Below, one piece after another: positions 20,294-30,192 of a DNA stretch of 39,884 nucleotides (position 1 is the stretch's first letter; each line of letters begins with the position of its first letter). The stretch spans positions 1,160,672-1,200,555 of the forward strand of contig CAJNDS010002590.1 of NCBI GenBank assembly GCA_905221605.1, read 5' to 3'. Made by a program: the position numbers and the translations under genes. The stretch is from Symbiodinium natans. Lineage: Eukaryota; Sar; Dinophyceae; Suessiales; Symbiodiniaceae. Under the pieces are notes generated by a model, which saw only the letters and a list, made by a program, of their open reading frames with translations, searched no databases and was not told where the DNA came from.

Positions 20294-22564
20294 GAGGTTC
20301 GTTGTGAAGCTGTACAACACGCCTGGCCCTGGAAAGTCGCTGGCAAGCCGAGTGCTTGGAATTGCTTGGCGAAGCTTGCTTGCAAGGTATACGAGCAAAC
20401 AGTTCGTGTACTTCCTCATGGAGTATGGGGCTCGGATGAGAACCCTATGCCACCACCCTTTTTTATAGGCCACTGTAGCATTGATTGAAGCTGCAGAGGC
20501 ATTAACAAAACGAAGGGCCCCGACCCTACACCGCACTACCTCTCGAATCCCTTTCAAAGGGGGGCCTTGGGCGGAAACCTGGAGATGCTGTACCGGCAGC
20601 AGGTGCAACGGAACTGCTCCTTGTGCTGGTGGGCTTTCGTGGGCTTTCGTGGGCTTGCAGGCTTTGCAGACCTCCATGAAATATGTACGTTTTAGAATTT
20701 AGAATTCTTTTGTGGGTGTTTTGAGGCAGGCCGGAGTTCGGACCATGGCTTGCATGGACAGAGCCTCCGTAAATGAGGAAAAGCGGGAAGTCTTGAGTTT
20801 CCGAGCCGAAATCCAAAGACTGTAAACTTGAGCTTTCAAACTCTTCATGAAAAATTTGGGGCCCCTTCAAGTTATGACGCGCCTATGGCCCCCTAGACCC
20901 TAAACCGCTAGCATCTTCGGGGGCCCAGGCCGTACATGTTCATGTAGCATGCTGCGCCTATCCAAAAGGGTGCCAGCCTCCCCTAGTCCCTGACTTCACG
21001 TAAGGCCATCTAAAGCCCCGTAAGCTTGGATGATGCCAGGGCTTCTACGGGAGCGCAGAGTGTGGCCGGTTCTATGCAGCCGGCATCGTGCCGCCCTTGG
21101 GGGCTTGATTGGGTCAGCATCATTTCCTTTAACTAGGAAGAAAAGTAAATACAGTACCATTTTCTTATTCAAGTACTACTATTCTTATTCTGGTTAGTAC
21201 TACTATTGTATGAGTAGGCTTTTTGTATATGGTCATTAAATGGAAATTATCCACTTTGCTTTGTCCAAGGCCTGTGGCATCAGTCACCTGCACGACCGGG
21301 GCATTGTCCACAGGCCAAAGAGCTTGGAGCCTTTGGAGTTTGCTGTTGAAGTTGGGTACAAACCCTCAACCCTATAACGCCCTATACCCTTCACAACTCT
21401 AAACCTTAAACCGCGGAGGGACATCAAGCCCCAGAACATCCTCCTGACCGAGCAGGGCCATGTGAAGGCCCTTACAAAGTCCGCACATCTGTTGTTCTGG
21501 GGCAACCTTTGAGATTCAGGTGGGTGACCTTGGTCTTGCCAAGCATCTGACGGGCAAGGCTGTGCTTTTCAGGGCAAATGCTTAGTGAAGTTAGGGTTTA
21601 ATGCTGGGGTTTGAAGACTTCGTGAGCGCAGAGCTACGCTTGCAGACCTACTAGAGCGGCTGGATCTCGGCCAGCCGAACAACGCAAGCCCCCCAAATTG
21701 CACATCACAATCCCGAGATCTTCATGCCGCAAACTCGAAGTGCTACAGACCTGAGTTCCACATGAACTGTGCCTGATCAGACTTACACCATCTGCGGCAC
21801 TCCGGGCTACATTGCTCCGGAAGTCACTGGGACGCGGCCAGATTGCAAAAGGCAAAATCAACACGTCCATGGAGCCTGCACGGTATGGGTATATCAAATA
21901 TAATAATAGTGAAATAGTTGGATTATTAGTTAAATTATGTGAATGGATTATGCAATTAAATAAACTCAAAAACATGATGTTAAAAAGTCTAAGTTAATAC
22001 AATATTATTAATCCATGTATTTTTTAATTCGATAATGTAGAAGATATACATGGTAATCAACCATATATGAGTTCCATAATGTCATGCAATCTAACTCGGT
22101 ACGTTTGGTTGCATTAGTATGCCTCCAGTCAGTCATTTACTTTAGTGAACTGTTGTATCATAGATTGTTTAGTAACCTCTAATTCAACTTTTAAAATGTA
22201 AACTCATCTTGAAATAAAAAAATATATCTAAATATATAGTTCAAGCTCTAAACTGAATCAACATAAGATTTCTCATTTCAAACGTGATTTCAACAATACA
22301 TCATTTTCATCGAAATCAATTAACTAATAAAAAAGTATCAGAAATGGTTATAAGTCATACTGAATTAAATAATGCAATATTCAATAAAGTACAGTCGTAT
22401 ATATAATATTGAGTCTGGGAGTACTGCTACGGAGCCACATAGCGGGACAGAGTCACACGAGAGGTTTAGGGTTCAGGGTTTAGGGTTTAGGGTTCAGGAC
22501 TGGCTACGCGCATGCGGTGGACTGGTACAGCCTGGGAGTGGTCCTGCTGGAGCTCATGCTGTGG
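20294..22564 (+). CDS. Ser/Thr protein kinase, partial, many small exons
   Basis: Kinase motifs appear in canonical order on small exons: FVVKLYN (to 20320), SKQFVYFLMEY (from 20387), LGGNLEMLYRQQ (to 20602), HLHDRGIVHR (21270-21313), DIKPQNILLTEQGHVK (21419-21467), VGDLGLAKHLTGKA (21520-21561), TYTICGTPGYIAPEV (21781 to about 21833) and GYAHAVDWYSLGVVLLELM (from 22498). These are the beta4-beta5/hinge, catalytic loop, a DLG in place of DFG, activation segment and alpha-F. The order CGTPGYIAPEV then DWYSLG suggests an AGC-like kinase (PKA/PKG-related), inferred from motif resemblance only. GC donors at 20321, 21314, 21468 and about 21834 fit the reading phase. The glycine loop and VAVK Lys, and the C-lobe after alpha-F, were not found. 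Catalytic Asp residues are present, so the gene may be functional. Confidence 0.8.
21890..22420. other. AT-rich island inside kinase intron
   Basis: About 530 bp that are strikingly AT-rich compared with the GC-balanced flanks, within the intron between the APE exon and the alpha-F exon. No open frame of note, no terminal inverted repeats that I can see, no recognisable organelle gene. Confidence 0.85.
22464..22497 (+). repeat. Telomere-type motifs at intron 3' end
   Basis: Four TTTAGGG/TTCAGGG-like units run directly into the AG used as acceptor for the kinase alpha-F exon. Confidence 0.85.
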
Positions 22565-23781
22565 CCTCATGATTATGGCAGTCTTGGTGATATTAGCCAT
22601 TCATGCCATTGACCAGCAGGGCAGGAAGAAGAGTTCTCACAATCTCATTGGCGCATCCTCTTTTTGAGGTCCCCAAACTGGCACGAGCTCGATCCCAAGG
22701 ATAACAGCTGCATCTGACCTGGTCTGCATGGAGCAGATGAGCAGCGTTTGTATTTTTGGGTGTGTTTTACGCTTAACCAAAGTTCTTGACTCTTGACGTA
22801 CAGAAATATGTCCAGGAACCGGGTCGCAAAACTGCACGGACCGTGGCCATGGAAGCATGAGGAAGGGCTTGTTTAAGCACATCTCCACGGAAGCGCGCGC
22901 CTGTGCTGCTGCATCATCATTTGTTATAACTTACTACGGCGCTGTGATTCTCAAATGAGTCGCAACATTATGACATCGCCCTTTTGAGCTGCTTAAGTCG
23001 GGGTCTAGAGAAACCGCCGACATGCCCTATACACAAAAATCACAGAGATACGCAGCGAAGTGTGGGAGACTTCGAGTTGAGTCGTCGTTGTGCTTGGGAC
23101 CCCACCATGGAGAGTCTCCGTCGACGTTTGATGCGATCTCGGTGCTGCGCGCTCCGCAGAAGCGCTTCGGAAGCTGCCGTGTCTTGATACGGCCGCGGCC
23201 TTTCCTTTTGAGTCCGTGCATTGCAGGCAGCTTCTGCTTACGTAGCGGGCCAGGCACTCCGTCGAAGATGTGCAACAACATAGCAACGGAGCTCTTCCAA
23301 GCGTGAGCCACATCATCATCATCATACTACACATTACACCCCACATCCGCCCTACGCAGCAGAAGCGGTTCAGACTCAGGCCGGTCTTTCATATTCGGTC
23401 GCTGCGTGAAACCAACTCTGTCGGCTTAACTTTGCCTACAGGGAGTCGAGCCCGCCGACGCGTGTTCCGGTGGCTAAATGAGACCCGGACACCAAGCCGG
23501 AACAGAACGGGTAAGAGGAGCCAGAAGGGAGAGGCGCCGGAACGGAACAGAACGCCGGAACGCCGAACGGAACGGAGCGCCGGAGCGGAAACCCTATATA
23601 TATATATGTATATATATATATAATATACACACCTTGAAGTTTTGTAGGAGCGAGAGTCGCGTTCTTACAGCGCCTCGCCTCCTTGCGTGAACTTCTCATT
23701 ATTTTTTGTCCTTGGTCGCTTTATTGCTCGCTGGCTGCTGGGTTGCACAGCTGGGTGCATACTAACTAAACCTACTCGCAG
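22565..23781. other. Mostly non-coding, microsatellites
   Basis: Contains a degenerate GGAACG/CCGGAACG repeat (about 23500-23590) and a (TA)n tract (about 23595-23625). A short frame GLFKHISTEA near 22868 could be a kinase C-lobe exon but is too short to claim. Confidence 0.45.
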
Positions 23782-23886
23782 AAGCAACTTCTCCAAACCT
23801 CGCGAAATGAGCTCGCGGAAGCGTCCACGGAGGCAACCCCCCACAATACCCAGAACCAATGGGGCTATGGAGAGCGAAATGATTGA
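23782..23886 (+). CDS. Candidate short terminal exon
   Basis: After CTACTCGCAG the frame reads KQLLQTSRNELAEASTEAT and then a polar PHNTQNQWGYGERND, with TGA at 23884-23886. The acceptor and the polar C-terminal-like composition support it. An overlapping + frame beginning SNFSKPREMSSRKRPRR is also open and is the competitor. Function unknown. Confidence 0.35.
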   Translation, partial: KQLLQTSRNELAEASTEATPHNTQNQWGYGERND

Positions 23887-24075
23887 AACGCACCACGATC
23901 CATTGTCGATTGCTTCTAGAAGCATTGATTTTCATGGTCCACAGATGGTTCCCTTCCAAACAAGGTCCGGCTGGATGCAGCTAGTCCAGGCTTGGCATAT
24001 TATGCTATATTATGCTGTATTCGGGGGCTCCAGTGGTTCGCCTATTGCCAGTGCGCGATTTGGGAGGCCCTGCAG

Positions 24076-24687
24076 AACCCAAATCCGCACTTGCGGATCG
24101 GGATCTATGCGTTCCAGGCAAAGTCAGGAAAAGTCATGTGGCAGTGTGAATACATTCGACTTCGCTTCAGGCGGGTACTTGGTATCAGGGCTTTGATTGG
24201 GCACGACACCTACAAGCTTTCAGTCCTCAGCCCACAGCTTCAACAACCACAACATGCACATAAACTGCATGATGTACAGAACGCTCGCTTAAGGCCAGCC
24301 TTGAGTGCGGGCTGCTCCTCCCGCCGTTCGTGCCTGGGATGAGGCTGTCTCAAATCACGAAATGTAGCCCTCAGGCCTGTGCAAGTTCCGATCACCCGAG
24401 TGCACTGGCAGGACCTCGGCCGATGGCAATATCAAAAGGTTCCGTGGTAGCAAGTAACTTGCCACACATGATGCGCTTCTGTGCTTTTTATGTATGCATG
24501 TTTGAATGCTAGGCCGCCCTACGTAAAGTATGTGGGGGACGATGTTGAGTGGGAGGAGGCCTTTCATCACTGTGTTGTGATGCGCTGGTGCCTCAACCTT
24601 CTTGGCAGCAGGCATTCGGAAACTCATGAAGCCCATTCTGGCCAAGAGGAGGAGCGCCACACCAGTGCAGCCCCACATTCTCTGTGA
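24076..24687 (+). CDS. Unknown protein, two exons, fused to block C
   Basis: Exon 1 (24076-24170) follows GCCCTGCAG and reads NPNPHLRIGIYAFQAKSGKV then MWQCEYIRLRF. Exon 2 (from 24514, after GAATGCTAG) reads PPYVKYVGDDVEWEEAFHHC then VVMRWCLNLLG. Phase joins them only if the first donor is GC (24171), giving RLRF-R-PPYV; the adjacent GT at 24175 leaves the wrong phase. Exon 2 continues across the block C junction (24644) in frame to EEERHTSAAPHSL and stop 24685-24687, the same tail as in A and B. Both exons are strongly protein-like. The family is not recognised. Confidence 0.55.
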
Positions 24688-25372
24688 GACTGTCGGTTTA
24701 TGTGTCGGTATGTAGGGAAGCAAGCAGAGCACTTAAGATGAAAAACGGCAAATACGTATACGTATGCATGTCGCCCTGTGTACAGAGCCCTCGCCCCCCC
24801 GCCCCCTCCCCCCCCCCCCCGAGAAAAGCGCTCAGGACGTTTCTGTTCCAAAAGTCCACCATGAATATCAGGGTGCATCGCGATTTCAAGACAAAACATG
24901 CTGCACTGTTTCTGCTCGAGAGCAGTATGCGGCAAGACACAAGACACAAGCATGCAAGCTGGTATGGTGGGATTGGCAATTGGTGCTGCTGCCTGCTGGA
25001 AATGTGTGCAGCGCAATGGGGATGCTTAGAAATGACCTGCTCTGTTTGAAGCATCACTTGCTTGGCTATCGCAAGGAGTACAAATCCGAGACCCCGGAAG
25101 GGACTAGTGGCAACCTCGCAACAAAAAGCGTGCAAGATGATGCAAGAAGATGCAAGGCCGGCAAGGTGGCAATCTACACAACAGAAAGAAGGTAACTGTG
25201 TGTAACATCCTGCGCGAACCTGAAGATACAAAGGGCAGCCATGCGGGACAAGCAGGCAGAACTGAAAAGTTGTCCAAGACACGGAGTTTTGTCAAAGTTG
25301 TTGCGGGTCATCGTTTGTACATTACCATGCGACACTGCACTCAGCTGACACGCACTGCTCGATAATTGTTGT

Positions 25373-25440
25373 GCCCTAAACCCTAAACCCTAAAACCTAA
25401 ACCCTAAACCCTAAACCCTAAACCCTAAACCCTAAACCCT
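25373..25440. repeat. Interstitial telomeric tract (CCCTAAA)n
   Basis: About nine CCCTAAA units, one of them CCCTAAAA, sit inside block C. At the same place B has GACACATCGGCAAGGTCCGA and A has a similar longer sequence. The flanks TTGTGCC and GGGAGAACAAATTGC align in all three, so the tract replaced about 20-25 bp. Confidence 0.95.
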
Positions 25441-25507
25441 GGGAGAACAAATTGCAAGAACCCGCTCTCTTCCAAAATCTTGGACTCATCCATCTTAAAG
25501 TCCATTT

Positions 25508-25954
25508 TTGCATCAAAGGGTTTTGGCGGAGCTTCTTGACGCAGGTCGAGACCGGCTCCGAGGCAAGGGACCAGGGGACGCAACTGGGGCAGAATGGATC
25601 CGGGGAAGAGAAGAGAAGAAGGCAGTTGCTCAAAGTCTGGTTGGTTTAAGCTCTCAACAGACAAACGAGAAGTCCGCCATGTCGGCCCTGTGTGCGCCAC
25701 TCGCTGCGCGCAGGTGGAGGAGGCTGGCATCTGTGACGCCGTCGAGGCGCATAGACGAAGGACTTACCAGTCAAGTGCCCCACATTGCGGGAACTGCGGG
25801 AAGCATCGGGAAGCCCAAGCCTGCACCAAAGCCTGCACTAGATGAGTCCCAAAAAGAAGAAGACGTGCTCGCGCGTGCTCGGCACAATGGCAGATCGACG
25901 GCTCCGATCTCGATGACCCGCAAGAGGTCCCCTCGCGGCTGCCTGAGAGCATGA
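25508..25954 (+). CDS. Block C Cys/basic exon region
   Basis: Counterpart of 13361-13789, with the same two competing frames. One, the longest in the block (about 148 codons), ends SMTRKRSPRGCLRA. The other starts after CTGCGCGCAG (25718) and contains HCGNCGKHREAQACTKACTR. This copy has no internal frameshift relative to A. Possible partial zinc-finger-like Cys pattern; identity unproven. Confidence 0.35.
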   Translation: MHQRVLAELLDAGRDRLRGKGPGDATGAEWIRGREEKKAVAQSLVGLSSQQTNEKSAMSALCAPLAARRWRRLASVTPSRRIDEGLTSQVPHIAGTAGSIGKPKPAPKPALDESQKEEDVLARARHNGRSTAPISMTRKRSPRGCLRA

Positions 25955-26075
25955 GAGCATGCTGCCCTCTCAACACCCGGAGAGGGTGCCATGTGAGGGT
26001 GCCATATCATCGTTCAACTGAGTCGTGTTCGTTGTGCATTCAGTGCTGCTTTCCACGTGACTCGCTCCCTCTCAG

Positions 26076-26346
26076 GGCAGCGACCGTCTCGTTCTCGAGC
26101 TTGCTCTACACGCACAAGATGCATGCCCTGGCAAGCATGAACAAAAACCACTCCAGGTGCGAAGCTCAGATTCAATCTGAGTCAGCGTGTTCAGTCCGAT
26201 CATGTCCCTGCTGCAGGGCTGCCTTCTATCGCGACTACGTGCAGAAAGCGCCGCACTTGAGGGCCATATGCGAACTCTTTGCCCAAGTAACCTGTAGCGA
26301 AGCTTCAGCGAAGCTTCTCCAGCCTGAAATGCCGCTCAGGGCTTGA
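26076..26346 (+). CDS. Block C exon with CPCCR motif
   Basis: After CCCTCTCAG the frame reads ATVSFSSLLYTHKMHALAS, then HSRCEAQIQSESACSVR, SCPCCRAAFYRDYVQKAPHL and RAICELFAQVTCSEASAKLL. CPxCR near the end of a Cys/His-containing segment resembles the last zinc ligands of RING fingers, but the N-terminal ligands are not visible, so this is only a resemblance. Between B and C, TGT/TGC, CAG/CAA and CTG/TTG are synonymous, while TCA/CCA and CCG/CGG replace. A 2-bp deletion after AKLLQ alters the tail relative to B. Confidence 0.45.
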
Positions 26347-26579
26347 GAGCGCTGAGACCGGAGATGCGAGTTGCTTCTGCGCCGGACCTTGGGGCCCTTG
26401 AACGACCTCCAGGCCCGCCCTTCAAAGTGCAGAGCGATGCAGAGCGATGCAGTGCTTGGCACGGACATGCCGAGGATCAGCACCCCCAGATCACCCTTTG
26501 CGGCTCACCGCACGTCAATGACCGATGCGAGATGCGAGGGATCAAAAACTCACATAAAGAATTGTTGCCATCCTGTGAG

Positions 26580-26842
26580 CTCGTCAGTAGTGAGATGGCA
26601 AGGGGCGGCTCAGGAGCATATCGGAGCGTGTACCTGCAGACATTGGCTCAAAGTGGCGCATTCGCACATGATCATGACATGCTCGAAGCCATGCTTACTC
26701 AAACTTCATTGAACAAACTCCTTTTGCTCGCACGTGCCAGGTTTCTACGATCTCGTTCCAAGTTCAGAGGCTCCGTTGGAGGAAGACCGCTGAGCCTTAT
26801 CCTTGAGGCAAGACTAATTATCCCTTGCTGCTCTCAGCAACT
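26580..26842 (+). CDS. Block C helical exon, truncated end
   Basis: Counterpart of 14395-14752. It reads SGAYRSVYLQTLAQSGAFAH then DHDMLEAMLTQTSLNKLL. The A-specific C-terminal sequence is absent, and the frame instead runs past the block edge into unique sequence, remaining open to 27263. It may be a functional alternative end or a relic. Confidence 0.38.
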
Positions 26843-28168
26843 GTGGCTGAAGGCTGCCCAGCACTCATTCGGCTCGCACAGACGCCGAAGCGCATGGAAT
26901 GGGAACGACATGACAGATACCATATACATCCATATACCGTATACCGTGTCGGAAACACCACAAAAAATGCGGAACTCCACCTCCGCTAATCGCACGTGCT
27001 CAAATTTCTTTCCGTGGACCCGGCCAACACGCTGCAGGGGCGTGCAAATTCTGCTTGTCAGGGTGGCCGTTCAAACAGTGCAGACCAATACGAGCTGTTC
27101 GCTTTACCTAGAAGGCGTGGCACATTTGCTTTTCGTGGCCGGGGATGACCCCCTTTTTTTGCGTGTTTTTTGGCATGTTTTCGAGCCCTGTCGCCGCCTC
27201 CAGCAGGGTCGGTCGGAAGTCATAGCGGGGTGGTCAAGCTTGCGATTTGGTGGCCGGGGATGACCCTTTTTCGTGGCCGGGGATGACCCCGCAGTCGGAA
27301 ACGGGCGCCGGAATCCCAAACCCAAAGAGGTCTGCGCCGACACAGTCAGGGTCCATTCAAGGTCTCGGGTACGGAAGCGCATTCACCTTCATTAGAGAGA
27401 GTTTTATTATTGTTACTGTGATTCGTGGTTGTATTTTGATGATTACTATTGTTATCATTTCGTAGTATTATGATGGTTTGCTTTCATTCTAGTACTACTA
27501 TTGTCAATATTAGGTCATCCCTCTGGCACGTCGGATCACATGTTGCGAGCACTGGCGCTCGGATTGCTGCAGTAGAAGCCTGCCGCGGATCAGGCTGCGG
27601 GAGTCTCTGACCATCGCAGCAGCACGCTGAGATGGCGTGATGAAGAAAAGTGATATCCCAGACGACGATCGTATGCACTCGGAATATGGTTGTTGTGGTG
27701 ATGTTGACCGGTTCCGGGCGCAATCCCGGAGTGCCCGACTCTCAGGTACCTCTCCCAAGCATCAGCTCAAACCCACCTTTAGTCCAGAACCCAAAACCCA
27801 ACCCAAACCCCTCAGAACGCCATGCAGTCAGAGCCAGTCAGGGACTTCGAGTTTGAAACTTGTTTAGGTTTAGAAGGGTTTTGGAAGTAGGCTTTACAAT
27901 GTTGGATTGTTCCGTGGCGGCGCTGACGCTGCGGATTGTTTCTTAGAGGAGTCCTGAATTCGTGAGACTTCGGCAAAGTTCAGAGTGATCCGGAGCGCCT
28001 TTGAGATGACTGTAGAATACATGTAGCATCTATGCTGTGGTTCCTGAGTATGAACCCCAAACCCCACCCTCTCTCCCTTTGAGATTGTGAGGATGTCGAT
28101 GAAAAATGACGATGCTGATGTTGATCATATTGATGATGCAGATGATGCCAAGAGGCGAGGTCGATGAG
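26843..28168. other. Mostly non-coding, short direct repeats
   Basis: A 17-bp sequence GTGGCCGGGGATGACCC occurs three times (about 27135, 27250 and 27273). An AT-rich patch lies at about 27395-27510 and shares TAGTACTACTATTGT with 21194. Degenerate telomere-like ACCCAAACCC motifs lie at about 27785-27815. No gene is supported. Confidence 0.5.
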
Positions 28169-29328
28169 AATTTGGAACGCCTCCAAACCTGTACACCGTG
28201 AACGCAACAAGTACCCTCAACAAGGTCCCTGTGGCATGCGACTTCCACGTGTCTCCTGACTGGCATAGAGGCGTCCTGATCCAGACAACATGTGCTCCGC
28301 TGAGTGAAAGGACACTGAGTGCCCGTGCCAACTGCAAGGTACACCTGACCCATTCCTGCAGGACGTCGAAGCATTGCGAAGCCATAAGACTGTAAGCAAC
28401 GTCACCTGCAACTGTTCCGAAGATTGCATAGTACAGGCCTGACTTCCTGTGAAATGCTAAGTTTGGCTCAAATTTGCCGGTTCGAAAATTTAAGAAAGAA
28501 GCTTGCGCGATGTCGGACTTCTTCGGAAGCTGTCGAATCCTCGGCATGATGGCGTTTCAGTTGTGCAATCTGTCTGCTTGACAGTGGCGTGTGCTTCTTC
28601 AGGCAAGCAGGAACTTGTCAAGAAGGCATGGTCACATCGAAAGCAAGCCCTGCAACGTCACTTTGAATGGTTGAAATTGTTGCAAGATCTCCCACAGGAT
28701 TCAAAGCCTGAAGCGCCCGGAGCCTCAACTTTCTGGCGCAGCAACGACCAAAGCGGAGCCGGCAGCAAACATCCACTACTAGAGCACGGGTGTCCGGAAA
28801 GCGTATTGAGAGCCAGAGAAATATGTATGTGAGTTTTACATGCACGCAGGCATGTAGACATGCCAGCATGTGTTCACTCATGAAGTATTTAGTCTAGTCG
28901 CATCTCCGTATGTGCGGCTATGCGCCATCTGTCATCTATCATCCATAAAGAATGTCTCTGTGCGCGCTCGGTGAACAAGAACAACAACAACAACCACCAC
29001 GATGGTGACGACAACGACAACAACAACGACGGCAGTGGCCGCAACCGCAGAGGAGGACGAGGGTGGGAGCCAACAACAAACATCCATACGAAACAACACT
29101 ACAAATGGAAGACCGGACACGCGGCTTCAGCCCCAAGCAAAGGCCAAGAAAGTTCAAGAAAGCTGCGACACAGATCAGAAACAAAGGCTGGGCTTCAGAC
29201 CTGCGCTGCAGGAGATCCTTTGGAATTTCCGGAAGGCTGCAAGAAGAGAAACTTGCATTCTCTGCAGCAGTCCAGGCTGAAGACGACATAGCCAAACTGT
29301 TGGGTATTGAAGGCACCGATGAGTGAGG
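28169..29328 (+). CDS. Unknown multi-exon protein
   Basis: Three + strand exon candidates. Exon at 28169-28338 reads FGTPPNLYTVNATSTLNKVP then VACDFHVSPDWHRGVLIQ, with a GCAAG|GTACAC donor. Exon 28603 to about 28828 follows GCTTCTTCAG and reads KQELVKKAWSHRKQALQRHF then EWLKLLQDLPQDSKPEAPG, ending near GTGAGT. Exon about 29051-29328 reads HPYETTLQMEDRTRGFSPKQ and RLQEEKLAFSAAVQAEDDI, ending AKLLGIEGTDE and TGA. The phases do not join directly, so further exons or different boundaries are needed; they may even be two genes. An overlapping + frame (29002-29280) is also open. No family recognised. Confidence 0.5.
28977..29036. repeat. Degenerate (AAC/GAC)n trinucleotide repeat
   Basis: Runs of AAC, ACC and GAC units just upstream of the last exon of the preceding gene; open in several frames. 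Confidence 0.9.
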
Positions 29329-29567
29329 ACTTCCGGAACACTTGCAAAGAACGAAATTACAACAGGGCACAGCGACATAAAACAAGAAGAGAAGGAAGCA
29401 ACAGTGGCTCACCGGTCTCGCAGGGAACGAAGCTACTGATGTGGATGTGTGCAGACTTGGGCCCACACAAGGCAAGACTCGTCTGCACCCAGCTCTTCGC
29501 ACCAGGACTTGGTAGCGGCTGCTGCCGTAGCGAGCCCTCCTCAACTCTCAGCTTAGCGCACCCACAG

Positions 29568-29670
29568 AAGTTTCCGCAACTGCTGCATCCACACTTTAAA
29601 GTCAAAGAAACCACCGCGGGCATCAATAAAGGGGTCGTTGCTCGAGTGCCCTACAAGTCGCCTGAATCAG
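29568..29670 (+). CDS. Candidate exon, unknown protein
   Basis: Bounded by CACCCACAG and GAATCAG|GTTAGT. Reads KFPQLLHPHFKVKETTAGIN then KGVVARVPYKSPES. Both boundaries are consensus-like. The neighbouring sequence 29671-30128 shows no convincing gene. Confidence 0.38.
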
Positions 29671-30128
29671 GTTAGTGGAGCTGCACTCTGGCTGCGCTGC
29701 GGTGTATCACATGAGCTATTTAATTTGTAATTCTCTGGCACAGGAGCTCAAGAAGGAAGGCTCAGGACTTCTTGAAAAGTATCAAAGAGGACGGGTGCTG
29801 GTGCGTGGGTGATTTGGGGCTTCCCGGCCAGACCAAGCCCGAAGGTCTTGGCGAGCACTATGTGTTGTGAGAGTATAAGCTTGGCATGCAGGATGAGACT
29901 GCGGAAGCTCCGCCACCACGAGACAACGTGGCCTGGAAACATCTATCAATCCCCTCGGTTGTCTCATGATTCCAGAATATTCCAGACATGGAGCCTTCAT
30001 ATTTCGGAGTGCTTTGGAGGCTAATCCTGCGTTTTGGGAGATTTTGGGGGCATCGGGAAACACAGACAGCTTGGAAAGGTTTCCGGTTGAAGGCTCGGAC
30101 ATCAGCGTTTACCTTCTCTTGGGTGCAG

Positions 30129-30192
30129 CAGGCTGCGGGTGCTTCTGCCTGTCCAGCTGCCGCTCCAGCTCCTGTGAACTTCCAGGAGCACT
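30129..30192 (+). CDS. Short Ala/Pro-rich exon
   Basis: A 64-nt segment between CTTGGGTGCAG and GTAAGCACGG, both good splice consensus sequences. Reads QAAGASACPAAAPAPVNFQE and H, ending in phase 1. It would be a linker-type exon. The stretch 30193-30906 has no other supported gene. Confidence 0.45.

Larger units (their letters stand above)
24644..26842 (+). repeat. Segmental duplication block C
   Basis: Begins at AAGAGGAGGAGCGCCACACC (B 17142) and ends at CTCTCAGCAACTG (B about 19271). It is nearly identical to B, but in several later parts it is closer to A (for example the 13361-type exon lacks the B-specific 10-bp duplication). It lacks the first 500-600 bp of A and B and all of the foldback-like element. 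Confidence 0.93.
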
